Below are positions 34,205 through 42,066 of a stretch of 64,000 nucleotides of DNA, piece after piece. The stretch's first letter is position 1, and each line of letters starts with the position of its first letter. Origin of the DNA: Streptomyces microflavus (GTDB lineage: Bacteria; Actinomycetota; Actinomycetes; Streptomycetales; Streptomycetaceae); contig NZ_BMUG01000011.1 of the NCBI RefSeq assembly GCF_014650075.1, positions 62,001-126,000 on the forward strand. The letters run 5' to 3'. The position numbers were made by a program, and so were the translations under genes. Below the pieces are notes generated by a model. The model did no database searches. It was not told the DNA's origin and saw only the letters and a list, made by a program, of their open reading frames with translations.

Positions 34205-35098
34205 ATGCTGCCCTGGTTCCGTGCTGCGCGCACCCCACGCACGCGCAGCGTATTCGCCGCCTTCCTCCTGGCCGTCACCCTCCTGGTCGCCCCCACCGCG
34301 ACCGCGACCGCAGCTGCCCCCTCCGCCGCGGCGGCCACCTCCCGTGGCTGGAACGACTACTCCTGCAAGCCCTCCGCCGCCCATCCCCGCCCCGTCGTCC
34401 TGGTCCACGGAACCTTCGGGAACTCGGTCGACAACTGGCTGTTCCTCGCCCCCTACCTGGTCAACCGGGGCTACTGCGTCTTCTCCCTCGACTACGGCCA
34501 GCTCCCCGGCGTGCCGTTCTTCCACGGCCTCGGCCCCATCGACAAGTCCGCCGAACAGCTCGACGTGTTCGTCGACAAGGTGCTCGCCTCCACCGGGGCA
34601 CCGAAGGCCGACATCGTCGGCCACTCCCAGGGCGGCATGATGCCGAACTACTACCTGAAATTCCTGGGCGGCGCCCCCAAGGTCAACGCCCTCATCGGCC
34701 TCGCCCCGGACAACCACGGCACCACGCTGCTCGGCCTCACCAAGCTGCTGCCGTACTTCCCCGGCGTCGACAAGTTCATCAGCGACAAGACCCCCGGCCT
34801 CGCCGACCAGGTCGCGGGGTCCCCCTTCATCACCAAGCTCACCGCGGGCGGCGACACCGTCCCCGGGGTCCGCTACACGGTCATCGCCACCAAGTACGAC
34901 CAGGTGGTGACCCCGTACCGCACGCAGTACCTGGACGGACCGAACGTACGCAACGTCCTGCTCCAGGACCTGTGCCCGCTCGACCTGTCCGAGCACGTGG
35001 CGATCGGGACCATCGACCGGATCGCCTTCCACGAGGTGGCGAACGCGCTGGACCCGGCACGCGCCACGCCGACCACGTGCTCCTCAGTGGTCGGCTGA
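34205..35098 (+). CDS. Secreted lipase/esterase (alpha/beta fold)
   Basis: 297 residues from ATG 34205 with AAGGAG eight bases upstream. A signal peptide of about 38 residues ends at a run of ATATAAAPSAAAA. The mature enzyme has the lipase class 2-like layout: PVVLVHGTFGNSVDNW (oxyanion region), nucleophile elbow IVGHSQGGMMPNYYLK, TVIATKYDQVVTPY with the acid, and catalytic His in SEHVAIG. Cysteines near the ends (YSCKP, LCPLD, TTCSS) suggest disulfides. It should hydrolyse triglycerides or esters outside the cell. A hairpin follows, convergent with the LPMO gene. Confidence 0.9.
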   Translation: MLPWFRAARTPRTRSVFAAFLLAVTLLVAPTATATAAAPSAAAATSRGWNDYSCKPSAAHPRPVVLVHGTFGNSVDNWLFLAPYLVNRGYCVFSLDYGQLPGVPFFHGLGPIDKSAEQLDVFVDKVLASTGAPKADIVGHSQGGMMPNYYLKFLGGAPKVNALIGLAPDNHGTTLLGLTKLLPYFPGVDKFISDKTPGLADQVAGSPFITKLTAGGDTVPGVRYTVIATKYDQVVTPYRTQYLDGPNVRNVLLQDLCPLDLSEHVAIGTIDRIAFHEVANALDPARATPTTCSSVVG

Positions 35099-35114
35099 CG
35101 CGCAACGCACGACG

Positions 35115-35158
35115 GGGCCGAGGCCACTGTCCGGTGGGGCGGACGGTGACCTCGGCCC
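35115..35158. terminator. Terminator between lipase and LPMO genes
   Basis: A 19-bp stem with one mismatch and one G-T pair (35115-35133 with 35140-35158) in the gap between convergent genes; it can serve both strands. Confidence 0.75.
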
Positions 35159-35180
35159 GTGTTCGTCACTTACGCGTGGT

Positions 35181-36245
35181 TCATCGGCTGTGCCGGCCAC
35201 CGGAGGCGGTGGCCCGGCGGCGCTGCGAGGAGAACAGCACGGCCGCACCGACGGCGAGCACGGCGGCACCGCCCATCGCGAGATAGGTGCTGCTGCTCGA
35301 ACCACCGGTCTCGGCGAGCACATCCTCCTGACCGGCGGCGTTGGCCTGCGGCGCGTTGCCCTGCTCCGCGTCGGCCTCGGGCTCGGCGGCCGGGGCGGCA
35401 GGAGCGGCGGCGTTGACCTTGGCCCCCGTGCCGGCGTCGTCGTCACCGTGCCCGTTGTGCTCGACGGAGGACTTCTCGGCGCCCTCGGTGATCGCGTCCT
35501 CGGAGGGGGCGGAGGGGGCAGGCGCGGGGGCACTTTCCTCGTTCTTCGGCGCCTCACCCGCGGGCTTCTCCTCCTGACCACCGCCGCCCGCGCCACCGGT
35601 CCCCGCCGACCCGCCGCCGAAGACCACATCGGAGCACGCGTAGAACGCCTCGGGGGAGTCAGAGCGCTGCCACACCGTGTAGATCAGCTGCCGCCCCGCA
35701 CCGTCCGGGATGGTCCCGTCGAAGACATACGAACCGTCCACCAGCGCCGGGTCGGTGGCCTGGGCGAAGGGCTTGGCCTCCAGGTCCGACCAGGCCAGCG
35801 GCTTGGTCGGGTCATAGCCCGGCTTGGTCAGGTACAGCTCGAAGGAGCCCTTGTGCGGGGCCGTGGCACGGAACTTGAAGGTGTGCTTGCCCGCCTTCAC
35901 GGGGGAGGCCGGCCAGTCGGCGCGCGGCAGGTCGAGCCCCTTGAACTTGTCGTTGGCCGCGCTGCACAGCTTGCCGTCCGGAATCAACTCACGGTGCTTG
36001 CCGGCCGCGTTGGCGATATTGACCCCGTTCCAGTCGTACAGCGCCTGCGTCCCACCCGCCGCCACCGCCGCCTTGCACGCCGCCGACACCGGGCTCTCCG
36101 GCCCCTCCGCGAAGCACGCGGACACCCGGCTCACCGGGTCGGTCAGCGAACCGTGGGCGAGCGCCGGAGTGGCGGCGAGTCCGGCCAGCGCGAACGGTGC
36201 GAAGCCGAGGGCGACGATCCCGGCGGCCTTGCGACGAGCGGTCAT
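35181..36245 (-). CDS. Lytic polysaccharide monooxygenase (AA10) with cell-wall sorting signal
   Basis: 354 residues from ATG 36245, with AAGGAG eight bases upstream. Signal cleavage after ALA would leave His31 as the new N terminus (HGSLTDP); His31 and His131 (RATAPHKGS) form the copper histidine brace of AA10 enzymes. The catalytic domain ends near residue 200 (ACSDVVFGGG). A long Gly then Ala/Pro/Glu linker follows. LAETG (310-314), a hydrophobic helix and basic RRR make a sortase sorting signal of the LAxTG kind used by class E sortases. It should oxidatively cleave chitin or cellulose while fixed to the cell surface. No carbohydrate-binding module is present. Confidence 0.9.
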   Translation of the reverse strand: MTARRKAAGIVALGFAPFALAGLAATPALAHGSLTDPVSRVSACFAEGPESPVSAACKAAVAAGGTQALYDWNGVNIANAAGKHRELIPDGKLCSAANDKFKGLDLPRADWPASPVKAGKHTFKFRATAPHKGSFELYLTKPGYDPTKPLAWSDLEAKPFAQATDPALVDGSYVFDGTIPDGAGRQLIYTVWQRSDSPEAFYACSDVVFGGGSAGTGGAGGGGQEEKPAGEAPKNEESAPAPAPSAPSEDAITEGAEKSSVEHNGHGDDDAGTGAKVNAAAPAAPAAEPEADAEQGNAPQANAAGQEDVLAETGGSSSSTYLAMGGAAVLAVGAAVLFSSQRRRATASGGRHSR

Positions 36246-36401
36246 GGAGGGTTCTCCTTCGGAGCGGCACAACGGTGGGACGCCGGGACCGAATCCGTCC
36301 CGGCGATCAGCAAGCTAGCCGCTCGAAAGGACGAAAACGCCTGCTGGGACGCAGGGGAGGGGATCCTTATGGTCGCTTTAAGGTGCGGCTAAGCCGTCGT
36401 T

Positions 36402-36806
36402 TCATTTGGCGGGTCGTGGACCGGCTTCGGATGCGAGGCGCGCCAGCTGGTGCAGCCGACGCCAGTAAGGGGGATCTTCTGCTGCGCCGAGCAACGGCAG
36501 GATCCGGTCCAGGTCGGTGACGCGGCGGTGCAGGATTCTGTGACGCTCTCCGTCGAGAGAACCGCCGTTGTTTCGCCAACTGGATACACACCCGGCGATG
36601 TCGGCGTCGAGGAGGACGAGGTCGATGCCTGCTCGCTCCGCGCCGGCCAGTCCGGCGGGAAACGGTGCGCGCATGTGTTCCTGCCACAAGTGGGACACGA
36701 GGGCTTCGCGCTCATCAGCTCTGTTCACGCGACCATCATCGGACAGCAGCAGGAGTGTCCGGGACGGCTCCGACGGCGTGATCACAGCCGGCCACCGCTG
36801 AATCAT
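36402..36806 (-). CDS. Hypothetical protein, 134 aa
   Basis: A 134-residue soluble frame starting MIQRWPAVITPSEPSRTLLLLSDDGRVNRADEREALVSH (in pieces), with a mixed alpha/beta look: LLLLSDDG, IDLVLLDADIAGCVSSW, then a helical C terminus ending GPRPAK. Codon use has the usual GC-rich third positions, though weaker than in neighbouring core genes. It is divergent from the small gene at 36872. I recognise no family and no signal peptide. It belongs to a less well conserved stretch. Confidence 0.5.
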   Translation of the reverse strand: MIQRWPAVITPSEPSRTLLLLSDDGRVNRADEREALVSHLWQEHMRAPFPAGLAGAERAGIDLVLLDADIAGCVSSWRNNGGSLDGERHRILHRRVTDLDRILPLLGAAEDPPYWRRLHQLARLASEAGPRPAK

Positions 36807-36871
36807 CTCGGTTGCAGTCGTTGTTGGTTCCGGCTGATCCTTGCGTATTCGACGATCTGGGGGAGAGCGAC

Positions 36872-37249
36872 GTGGGGCTTATTCTGTTCGCGGGAGACGG
36901 AGACACGAGCAGTCCGGATGTCGGCTGGTCCTACAGCGGCTTCGCCGAGTTCCGACGGGAGCTGGCGCGCGCCGAGGGGGTCGATCTCGGCGAGATGTGG
37001 GGCTTCGGCGGAGACCGGCCCTGGAGTGATGTCTCAACCTCCCTGGAGCGACTCCTCGATCGCCCCGATGACGGTGGGGGCGAGCTTTCCCCCACCGAAT
37101 GCGCCGTGCTCCTGCCCCGGATCGAGGCGATCGCCGACCGGTGGCGAAGTGAGGCAGGCGTCCCTCGGACACACATCGATGCGGCTCGACAGCTGGCGGT
37201 TGTTATGCGTCTCTGTATCGCGAAAGACGTCGAACTTCTCTTCCTCTGA
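36872..37249 (+). CDS. Hypothetical protein, 125 aa
   Basis: Start at GTG 36872 chosen because GGGGGAG lies six bases upstream; an ATG at 36812 would add 20 residues. The protein begins GLILFAGDGDTSSPDVGWSY and contains FRRELARAEGVDLGEMWGF, a short acidic loop, and a helical C terminus (RTHIDAARQLAVVMRLC). It looks like the small soluble proteins found with toxin-immunity or contact systems in Streptomyces, but I cannot name a family. It forms a divergent pair with the gene at 36402. Confidence 0.6.
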   Translation: MGLILFAGDGDTSSPDVGWSYSGFAEFRRELARAEGVDLGEMWGFGGDRPWSDVSTSLERLLDRPDDGGGELSPTECAVLLPRIEAIADRWRSEAGVPRTHIDAARQLAVVMRLCIAKDVELLFL

Positions 37250-37440
37250 TGCCGCGCAGCGAGGGTAGGTCTCACGCTCCCGCAGTTACGGGACACCGCC
37301 ATGGGGCGCCTCGTAGAGGGTGTCTCACGTGGCAAGTTTCGCGAGCTTCTTGTGGCAGGCCAAGGCGGCGGCCATGGCCAGGCCTCGACTCTGTCGGTCG
37401 TTGCGGACCACATACCCGATCTTGAGACCACGAGGAGCCC

Positions 37441-38043
37441 ATGCCAGGCTCATGCCGCATGATCGATGAATTCGCGAAGGACAACCTGCACGGGAGACTG
37501 CGGCGGGACCGCAAGGCGCTGCTCTGGAAACTCGACGGCTTGTCCGATTACGACGCCCGCCGGCCGTTGACAGCGACCGGGACCAACCTCCTCGGCCTGG
37601 TCAAACACGTGGCCACCGTCGAGGCCAGGTACTTCGGCGAGGCCTTCGACCGCCCTTTCCCGGAACCGCTGCCCCGGTGGCAGGACTCCGACGGCAGCGA
37701 TCTGTGGGCGGCCGAGGACGAGACCCGCGATCAGATCATCGGGTTCTACCGGCGCACATGGGAACACTCGGACGCGACGATCAACGAGCTTCCCCTCGAC
37801 GCCCCCGGCCACGTGCCGTGGTGGCCGGAGCCTTATCTCAACACCAACCTGTTCGCCATCATGGTCCATGTCCTGGGCGAGTCCATCCGGCATGCCGGGC
37901 ACGCCGACATCCTGCGCGAGGGCCTCGACGGTCGGACCGGGTTGCGCGCCGAACACGAGAAGCAGATCGACGGGGAAGCCCGTGCGGCCCACTGCGCGAA
38001 GATCGAGCAGGCTGCCAGGTCGGCCGCACCGGTAGAGGCTTAA
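37441..38043 (+). CDS. DinB/DUF664 family protein
   Basis: 200 residues from ATG 37441; the in-frame ATG at 37459 is an alternative because GGAG is only three bases from the first. It belongs to the DinB four-helix bundle superfamily (DUF664): LHGRLRRDRKALLWKLDGL, then TNLLGLVKHVATVEARYFGEAF and the late helix HVLGESIRHAGHADILRE. Three conserved histidines in helices two and three (VKHVA, and H in HVLGESIRHAGH) form the metal-binding site. Some family members are mycothiol- or bacillithiol-dependent transferases; the reaction here is unknown. It stands alone in the accessory stretch. Confidence 0.85.
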   Translation: MPGSCRMIDEFAKDNLHGRLRRDRKALLWKLDGLSDYDARRPLTATGTNLLGLVKHVATVEARYFGEAFDRPFPEPLPRWQDSDGSDLWAAEDETRDQIIGFYRRTWEHSDATINELPLDAPGHVPWWPEPYLNTNLFAIMVHVLGESIRHAGHADILREGLDGRTGLRAEHEKQIDGEARAAHCAKIEQAARSAAPVEA

Positions 38044-38203
38044 GAAGGCGCTGAGGTGGGAGGCCTGTCACTGCGCGCCTGGGTCTAGCAGGGGTACGCG
38101 CCGAGCGAACCCAGCTGTTTGCCAGACCCTCCCTCTCGTTGCTCGGTTCGAAGATCAGTTACGGCCGGGAGCCGAGCAGGACCGGCCGTGCCCGGTACGG
38201 CAG

Positions 38204-38239
38204 CAGGGCCCGGACCCGCGTGTCGCGGTCCGGGCCCTG
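38204..38239 (-). terminator. Terminator of the DUF6243 gene
   Basis: A 16-bp stem with one bulged C (38204-38220 with 38224-38239) and a 3-base loop lies about 38 bp after the minus-strand stop at 38277. Confidence 0.75.
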
Positions 38240-38276
38240 CCCCGTGCGGGCGGTGCCGCCCTGCGGCGGCGGCGCG

Positions 38277-38492
38277 TTAGCTCTGGGCGGTGTCGTCGCC
38301 CGTCTGCCCGGTGCCCTTGGCCGCGTTTGCCTTCTCGCGCATCTTGCGCACCAGCTCCGCCTTCTGGTCGGCCGCACCCTGGCGGTCGAGGTTGCGGTGG
38401 GGGCCGTTGTTCTGGCGTTCGGCGCGGGACAGCTTCTTGCGCTGGCCGCCGCCCATGCCCACGGGGTTGTTGATGTTCTTGCTCACGGTCAC
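38277..38492 (-). CDS. DUF6243 family small protein
   Basis: 71-residue basic protein conserved in Streptomyces: MTVSKNINNPVGMGGGQRKK at the start, then LSRAERQNNGPHRN and a Lys/Glu-rich helix (DQKAELVRKMREKANAAKG). It is probably disordered at the N terminus. It has no signal peptide and no known function; the RxERQNN part is reminiscent of nucleic-acid-binding tails, but this is only an impression. It is transcribed alone. Confidence 0.75.
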   Translation of the reverse strand: MTVSKNINNPVGMGGGQRKKLSRAERQNNGPHRNLDRQGAADQKAELVRKMREKANAAKGTGQTGDDTAQS

Positions 38493-38737
38493 GGGTTCTC
38501 CCGGTAATGATGTGAAGTGATCTACGGATTCATCGGTGGGGGACGGGCGGCGACGCCGTAGGACGTCAGCAGAGGCCCATCACGCTCTCACTCGTAAATC
38601 GGCGTCTGGAAGAATATGACAAAGACGTTACCCGGTTCCGTCGGCCTCGCACACCAACCCCCTCGCCGCCTCGCTGTCGACCGGGTCTTTCTGCTGGTGG
38701 GCTCGATGCCGGCGGGGGATGCGGAACACTTCGCCGG

Positions 38738-39400
38738 GTGATCGTGATGCAGCCCGTCCTGGAGATATACGTACCTGACGGCTTCGACCTCTGGCCCGTC
38801 GCCGAGGTCGAGCCGTTCGACTTCTTGCCTCTCGGCGGTGAGCTTTCGCCTGATGAGGTCGGGACAGCGGTGGCGCGCATCGCCGGTTGCAATGACATCG
38901 ACCCCGACGGTGACCGCCCGCCTCGCCCCGCCGCCGCACTCGACTCGTTCCTTCACGGGCTGCTCACCTTCGACAGCCTTTTCGCTGCCGGCGGCCTCCG
39001 GGTCACCAACACCTCCACAGGTGTCGCCTTCCTGCCAGGCTGCTGCGATGGGCTGGAGGACTGGCGCGACTGGCACCGGTTCGCCGACGACGGCAGGCTG
39101 CTCGGTTTCGGCCACGAGCCGATGTCACCGGTTGCGGAGCGCTTCGGCGACACCGTCCGGCTCACGGTCGACTCGGAGCAGAGCGCCAGTCCGGTGATCG
39201 AGCTTCCCACCGCTGAGCTCCGCAACCTGCTGACGGGTGTCGAGCGCGACCTGGGCGACTTCCTGGCGTTGGCGGCCGACTGGGCCTCCTGGCAGCTGCC
39301 CGGCCGCTCCGCGCCCGTCACAGCGGCCCTCGCTCGCGTTCTCGACCTTCCCGCGCCGGGTCTATCGCCGCAGGGTCAGTACTCCAGCCGTAGATCGTGA
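38738..39400 (+). CDS. Hypothetical protein, 220 aa
   Basis: Start GTG 38738 or the ATG at 38747, with no strong ribosome site. Soluble and acidic, with LEIYVPDGFDLWPVAEVEPFDF, a central STGVAFLPGCCDGLEDWRDW region, and FGDTVRLTVDSEQ, ending in a helix-rich C terminus. The CCDGLEDWRDW block is a pattern I have seen in unannotated Streptomyces proteins that sit beside immunity-type genes, but I cannot assign a family. It precedes the MazF-like gene by 168 bp and is not an obvious antitoxin. Confidence 0.6.
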   Translation: MIVMQPVLEIYVPDGFDLWPVAEVEPFDFLPLGGELSPDEVGTAVARIAGCNDIDPDGDRPPRPAAALDSFLHGLLTFDSLFAAGGLRVTNTSTGVAFLPGCCDGLEDWRDWHRFADDGRLLGFGHEPMSPVAERFGDTVRLTVDSEQSASPVIELPTAELRNLLTGVERDLGDFLALAADWASWQLPGRSAPVTAALARVLDLPAPGLSPQGQYSSRRS

Positions 39401-39568
39401 TGAGGGCATCGGGGGCGGCTGCCGGCGGGCAGGGTCTACGCTGCGACCTGTGGCCACCGCGTGATCGCTTGTCTTCACACACCGATGATCAACAGGTTGC
39501 CGCACCCGTCTCCACAGCGCGTCGGGGTCGCCCGGCGTCCGCCCGCCGTTCCTGTGTCTGGAGGACGT

Positions 39569-39901
39569 GTGCAACGTGGCGAAGTCTGGTGGGTGGAGTT
39601 CGACGAGCGGCGGCCGGTCGTGCTGCTGTCGGGAGACGATGCGTCCGGGATCCGGGTGATGCAGGTCGTCGCTGGTGCGGGCGTCGACATCACCGGTCTG
39701 GGCGTCGAAGTGGCTGTAGGCGCCGCGGAAGGGCTGCCCTTTGAAGGCGTGCTGCGGTTCGCGTTGCCGCGTCCGGGCCTTACCCCTTGCACGTGGCTGA
39801 CCACCGTGTCCCGGGACGACCTGATCGAGCGGGCGGGCGCCCTGTCCTCCGCGAAACTCAGCGAGATCGAGAACGCCCTCCGTATCGGTGGACTCGAGTA
39901 G
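39569..39901 (+). CDS. MazF/PemK-family endoribonuclease-like protein
   Basis: 110 residues from GTG 39569, with GGAGG four bases upstream; the frame is open upstream but without a start signal. The N-terminal QRGEVWWVEFDERRPVVLLSG is the typical first strand pair of MazF/PemK toxins, followed by RVMQVVAGAGVDI, GLPFEGVLRFALPRPG, the CTWLTTVSRDDLIERAG block and a terminal helix LSEIENALRIG. These proteins cut mRNA at short motifs as part of type II toxin-antitoxin pairs. No antitoxin frame overlaps or directly precedes it, so it is an orphan copy, or its role has changed. Confidence 0.8.
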   Translation: MQRGEVWWVEFDERRPVVLLSGDDASGIRVMQVVAGAGVDITGLGVEVAVGAAEGLPFEGVLRFALPRPGLTPCTWLTTVSRDDLIERAGALSSAKLSEIENALRIGGLE

Positions 39902-40051
39902 GCGAAGGTCGAACTGCGCCGGGCGGTGGGGGACAGCTGGACGGTTTACCTCGACGAGGGATGGGGCCAGGCAGCTCGGCTGAAGTCACCTCGCGACGGC
40001 GAGCCTTGCTTCGCCGGTCACGAAGGCGGGGCCCTGGGCCGTCACCGGGCG

Positions 40052-40540
40052 CTATGAGAGTTCCTTCCGCAGCAACGTGCACATCGTTTCGTAGCGGCGC
40101 AATGATCCATCCGGGGCTTGTTCGTCCCACGAGTCCGGCCGACGGTCGTACGCGGCATAGCCGAGCCGTTCGTACAGCGCACGCGCCCGGGGGTTGCTCT
40201 CCTCCACGGAAAGCTCCGCCTGGCGCAGACCGCGGCTTCTGATCCGGCGTTCTGCGGCTTCGACCAGGAACGTACCGATCCCGCACGACTGCAATGCGGG
40301 GTGGACCGCCAGCTGCCACAGAGTGCCGACGCCCTCCTTGATCTGGTAGTCGATGCCGCCCTTCGCCACAGGGATGTCCGTCGCAGGGCAGATCGCCAGG
40401 TAGTCGACCTCGCCGGTTCGCGCACGTTCCAACTGCCCGGCAACACCGGCCAGATGGTGGTCAGAGCCTGCCCACCCGCACGAGGCCAGGTCTGCGTGCA
40501 CCAGATCGCGGGCCGACAGTTTCAGCACGACGTTCTTCAT
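40052..40540 (-). CDS. GNAT family N-acetyltransferase
   Basis: 162-residue single-domain acetyltransferase. The acetyl-CoA motif A is clear: LWQLAVHPALQSCGIGTFLVEAAERRIRS (the pieces AVHPALQSCGIG and LVEAAERR), followed by motif B ESNPRARALYERLGYAAYD. The N-terminal half (HHLAGVAGQLERARTGEVDYLAICP) is typical for small-molecule GNATs. Substrate cannot be read from sequence. It ends the accessory stretch and is divergent from the PH-domain gene. Confidence 0.9.
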   Translation of the reverse strand: MKNVVLKLSARDLVHADLASCGWAGSDHHLAGVAGQLERARTGEVDYLAICPATDIPVAKGGIDYQIKEGVGTLWQLAVHPALQSCGIGTFLVEAAERRIRSRGLRQAELSVEESNPRARALYERLGYAAYDRRPDSWDEQAPDGSLRRYETMCTLLRKELS

Positions 40541-40679
40541 CTTCAGTACCTCCGGTCAGTCAGCATCCCCGCCGATCGGCAGAGGGCTCAAGCCGGTTTC
40601 CCGGCGTTGTCAGTGCTGTGCGTGATACTCGGCAGCAGAGGATGAACGCCGAGGGCGTTACGGGGGCGGGGGCCGGGAG

Positions 40680-41198
40680 ATGACGAACCGTTGGGGTGAG
40701 TACGAGGCGGCGGCGGAGGAGGACGAGAGCCTGCCGTTGGAGTACGCCGTGCTGCCAGGGCAGCGCCGGTTGTGGCGGTGGATCGCCGGGGGGTGGGCGG
40801 TGACCTATGCCCTGGCCGCTCTGTACATGGGCGCGGGCAGTGATGCCGCGCTGCCGATGTGGGTGGCCGCTCTCGTCTGTCTGCCGGTGACGGCGGGTGC
40901 CGTGCACTCGTGGCGCAAGGCCGCCGGAGGGACGCGCATCGACGAGGACGGAGTCACCACCGGGGTCTGGCCCTACCGGCGGCTCTGCCGGTGGGAGGAG
41001 ATACGGGCCGTCACCACCGTGCGGACCGGCAGCGGACCCAGCGCCCGCACCTTCATCCAGCTCATACGCCAGGACAGCCGTGCCGTGACGCTCCAGGCCC
41101 CCGTCGACCTCGCCGAGAACCCGGACCACCGTTTCCGGCGCGCCCACGCGGTCGTGCGGTCCACCTGGGAGGAGCGGTGCGCCGGCGGCACGCCGTGA
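40680..41198 (+). CDS. Membrane protein with PH-like domain
   Basis: 172 residues from ATG 40680. An acidic N terminus is followed by two transmembrane helices (WIAGGWAVTYALAALYMGAG and ALPMWVAALVCLPVTAGAV) and then a C-terminal bacterial PH-like domain (GGTRIDEDGVTTGVWPYRRLCRWEEIRAV, TFIQLIRQDSRAVTLQAP), which faces the cytoplasm. Such small PH-domain membrane proteins are common in actinobacteria and mostly uncharacterised. It is convergent with the response regulator gene; no operon partner is visible. Confidence 0.8.
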   Translation: MTNRWGEYEAAAEEDESLPLEYAVLPGQRRLWRWIAGGWAVTYALAALYMGAGSDAALPMWVAALVCLPVTAGAVHSWRKAAGGTRIDEDGVTTGVWPYRRLCRWEEIRAVTTVRTGSGPSARTFIQLIRQDSRAVTLQAPVDLAENPDHRFRRAHAVVRSTWEERCAGGTP

Positions 41199-41263
41199 GG
41201 CCAGGTGTGCGGGATCGGACGGGCGTACGCCGGTGGCGCGGCGGCAGGGGCGGGCGCGGGGCC

Positions 41264-41950
41264 TCAGCCGATCCAGCGGTAGCGGCGTTCTGGGCGGCCC
41301 GTGCCGCCGTAGCGCAGGGTCACCTCGGCCCGGCCCGTTCCGGCGAAGTACTCCAGGTAGCGGCGCGCGCTCACCCGGGACAGCGTGCCCGCCTCGGCGC
41401 ACTCCGAGGCGGACAGGCCTTCGGGGCGGGCACGCAGGGTGCGTTCCACCAGGTCCGCCGTGGGAGCCGCCAGGCCCTTGGGGAGTTCGCGGGAGCCGGG
41501 CGGACGCGTGCCGAAGATCTGGTCCACGTCCTCCTGGCGCGCCTCGCCCAGCTCGTCCAGGCGGGTGCGGAGCGCGGCCACATGGCGCAGCTGCTCCTGG
41601 AGGGCGGACCGGCTGAACGGCTTGATGAGGTAGTGCAGGGCCCCCGCCCGCAGCGCGGCCCTGATCACTCCGGCGTCCCTCGCCGCCGTGATGAACAGGG
41701 CGTCCGTGCTGGGGCGTGAGGTGTCCTGTTCCTCCGCCGTGCGCAGTGCCCGCAGTACGTCGATCCCGTCCATATCGGGCAGGTAGATGTCGAGCAGCAC
41801 CAGGTCGGGGCGCAGCCGCTCGGCCGCCCGCAAGGCATCGGCGCCGTTGTGCGCCACCCCGACGACCGTAAAGCCGTCCATTACGGACACATAGCGGCTG
41901 TGCAGTTTCGCGACCATGAAGTCGTCGTCCACCACCAGCACCGTTGTCAC
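41264..41950 (-). CDS. CitB/DcuR-type response regulator
   Basis: 228 residues from GTG 41950 (MTTVLVVDDDFMVAKLHSRY). The receiver domain shows the acidic pocket DDD at residues 8-10, phospho-acceptor Asp in LVLLDIYLPDMDG, and the conserved Lys in YLIKPFS. The C-terminal part (about 145-228) is a winged-helix-like output region (PEGLSASECAEAGTLSRVSARRYLEYFAG), as in regulators of citrate and C4-dicarboxylate uptake. It is divergent from tctC, so it probably controls the tctCBA operon. The expected sensor kinase gene is missing from both sides. Confidence 0.88.
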   Translation of the reverse strand: MTTVLVVDDDFMVAKLHSRYVSVMDGFTVVGVAHNGADALRAAERLRPDLVLLDIYLPDMDGIDVLRALRTAEEQDTSRPSTDALFITAARDAGVIRAALRAGALHYLIKPFSRSALQEQLRHVAALRTRLDELGEARQEDVDQIFGTRPPGSRELPKGLAAPTADLVERTLRARPEGLSASECAEAGTLSRVSARRYLEYFAGTGRAEVTLRYGGTGRPERRYRWIG

Positions 41951-41974
41951 GCCGCACACGCTAAGCCGCGACCG

Positions 41975-41995
41975 CAACGACCACAACGTCCGTTG
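41975..41995. promoter_or_regulatory. Repeat element between the response regulator and tctC
   Basis: CAACGACC (41975-41982) and CAACGTCC (41984-41991) are nine bases apart in direct orientation, with CGTTG at 41991-41995 completing an inverted half. The position in the 116-bp divergent promoter suits a response-regulator site. Confidence 0.35.
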
Positions 41996-42066
41996 ATTCC
42001 GGAAGAGAGACAGGTTCTTAACGCGCGGGCAACATGTGGGCCACTTCACAGCGAAAGGCGGAACCC

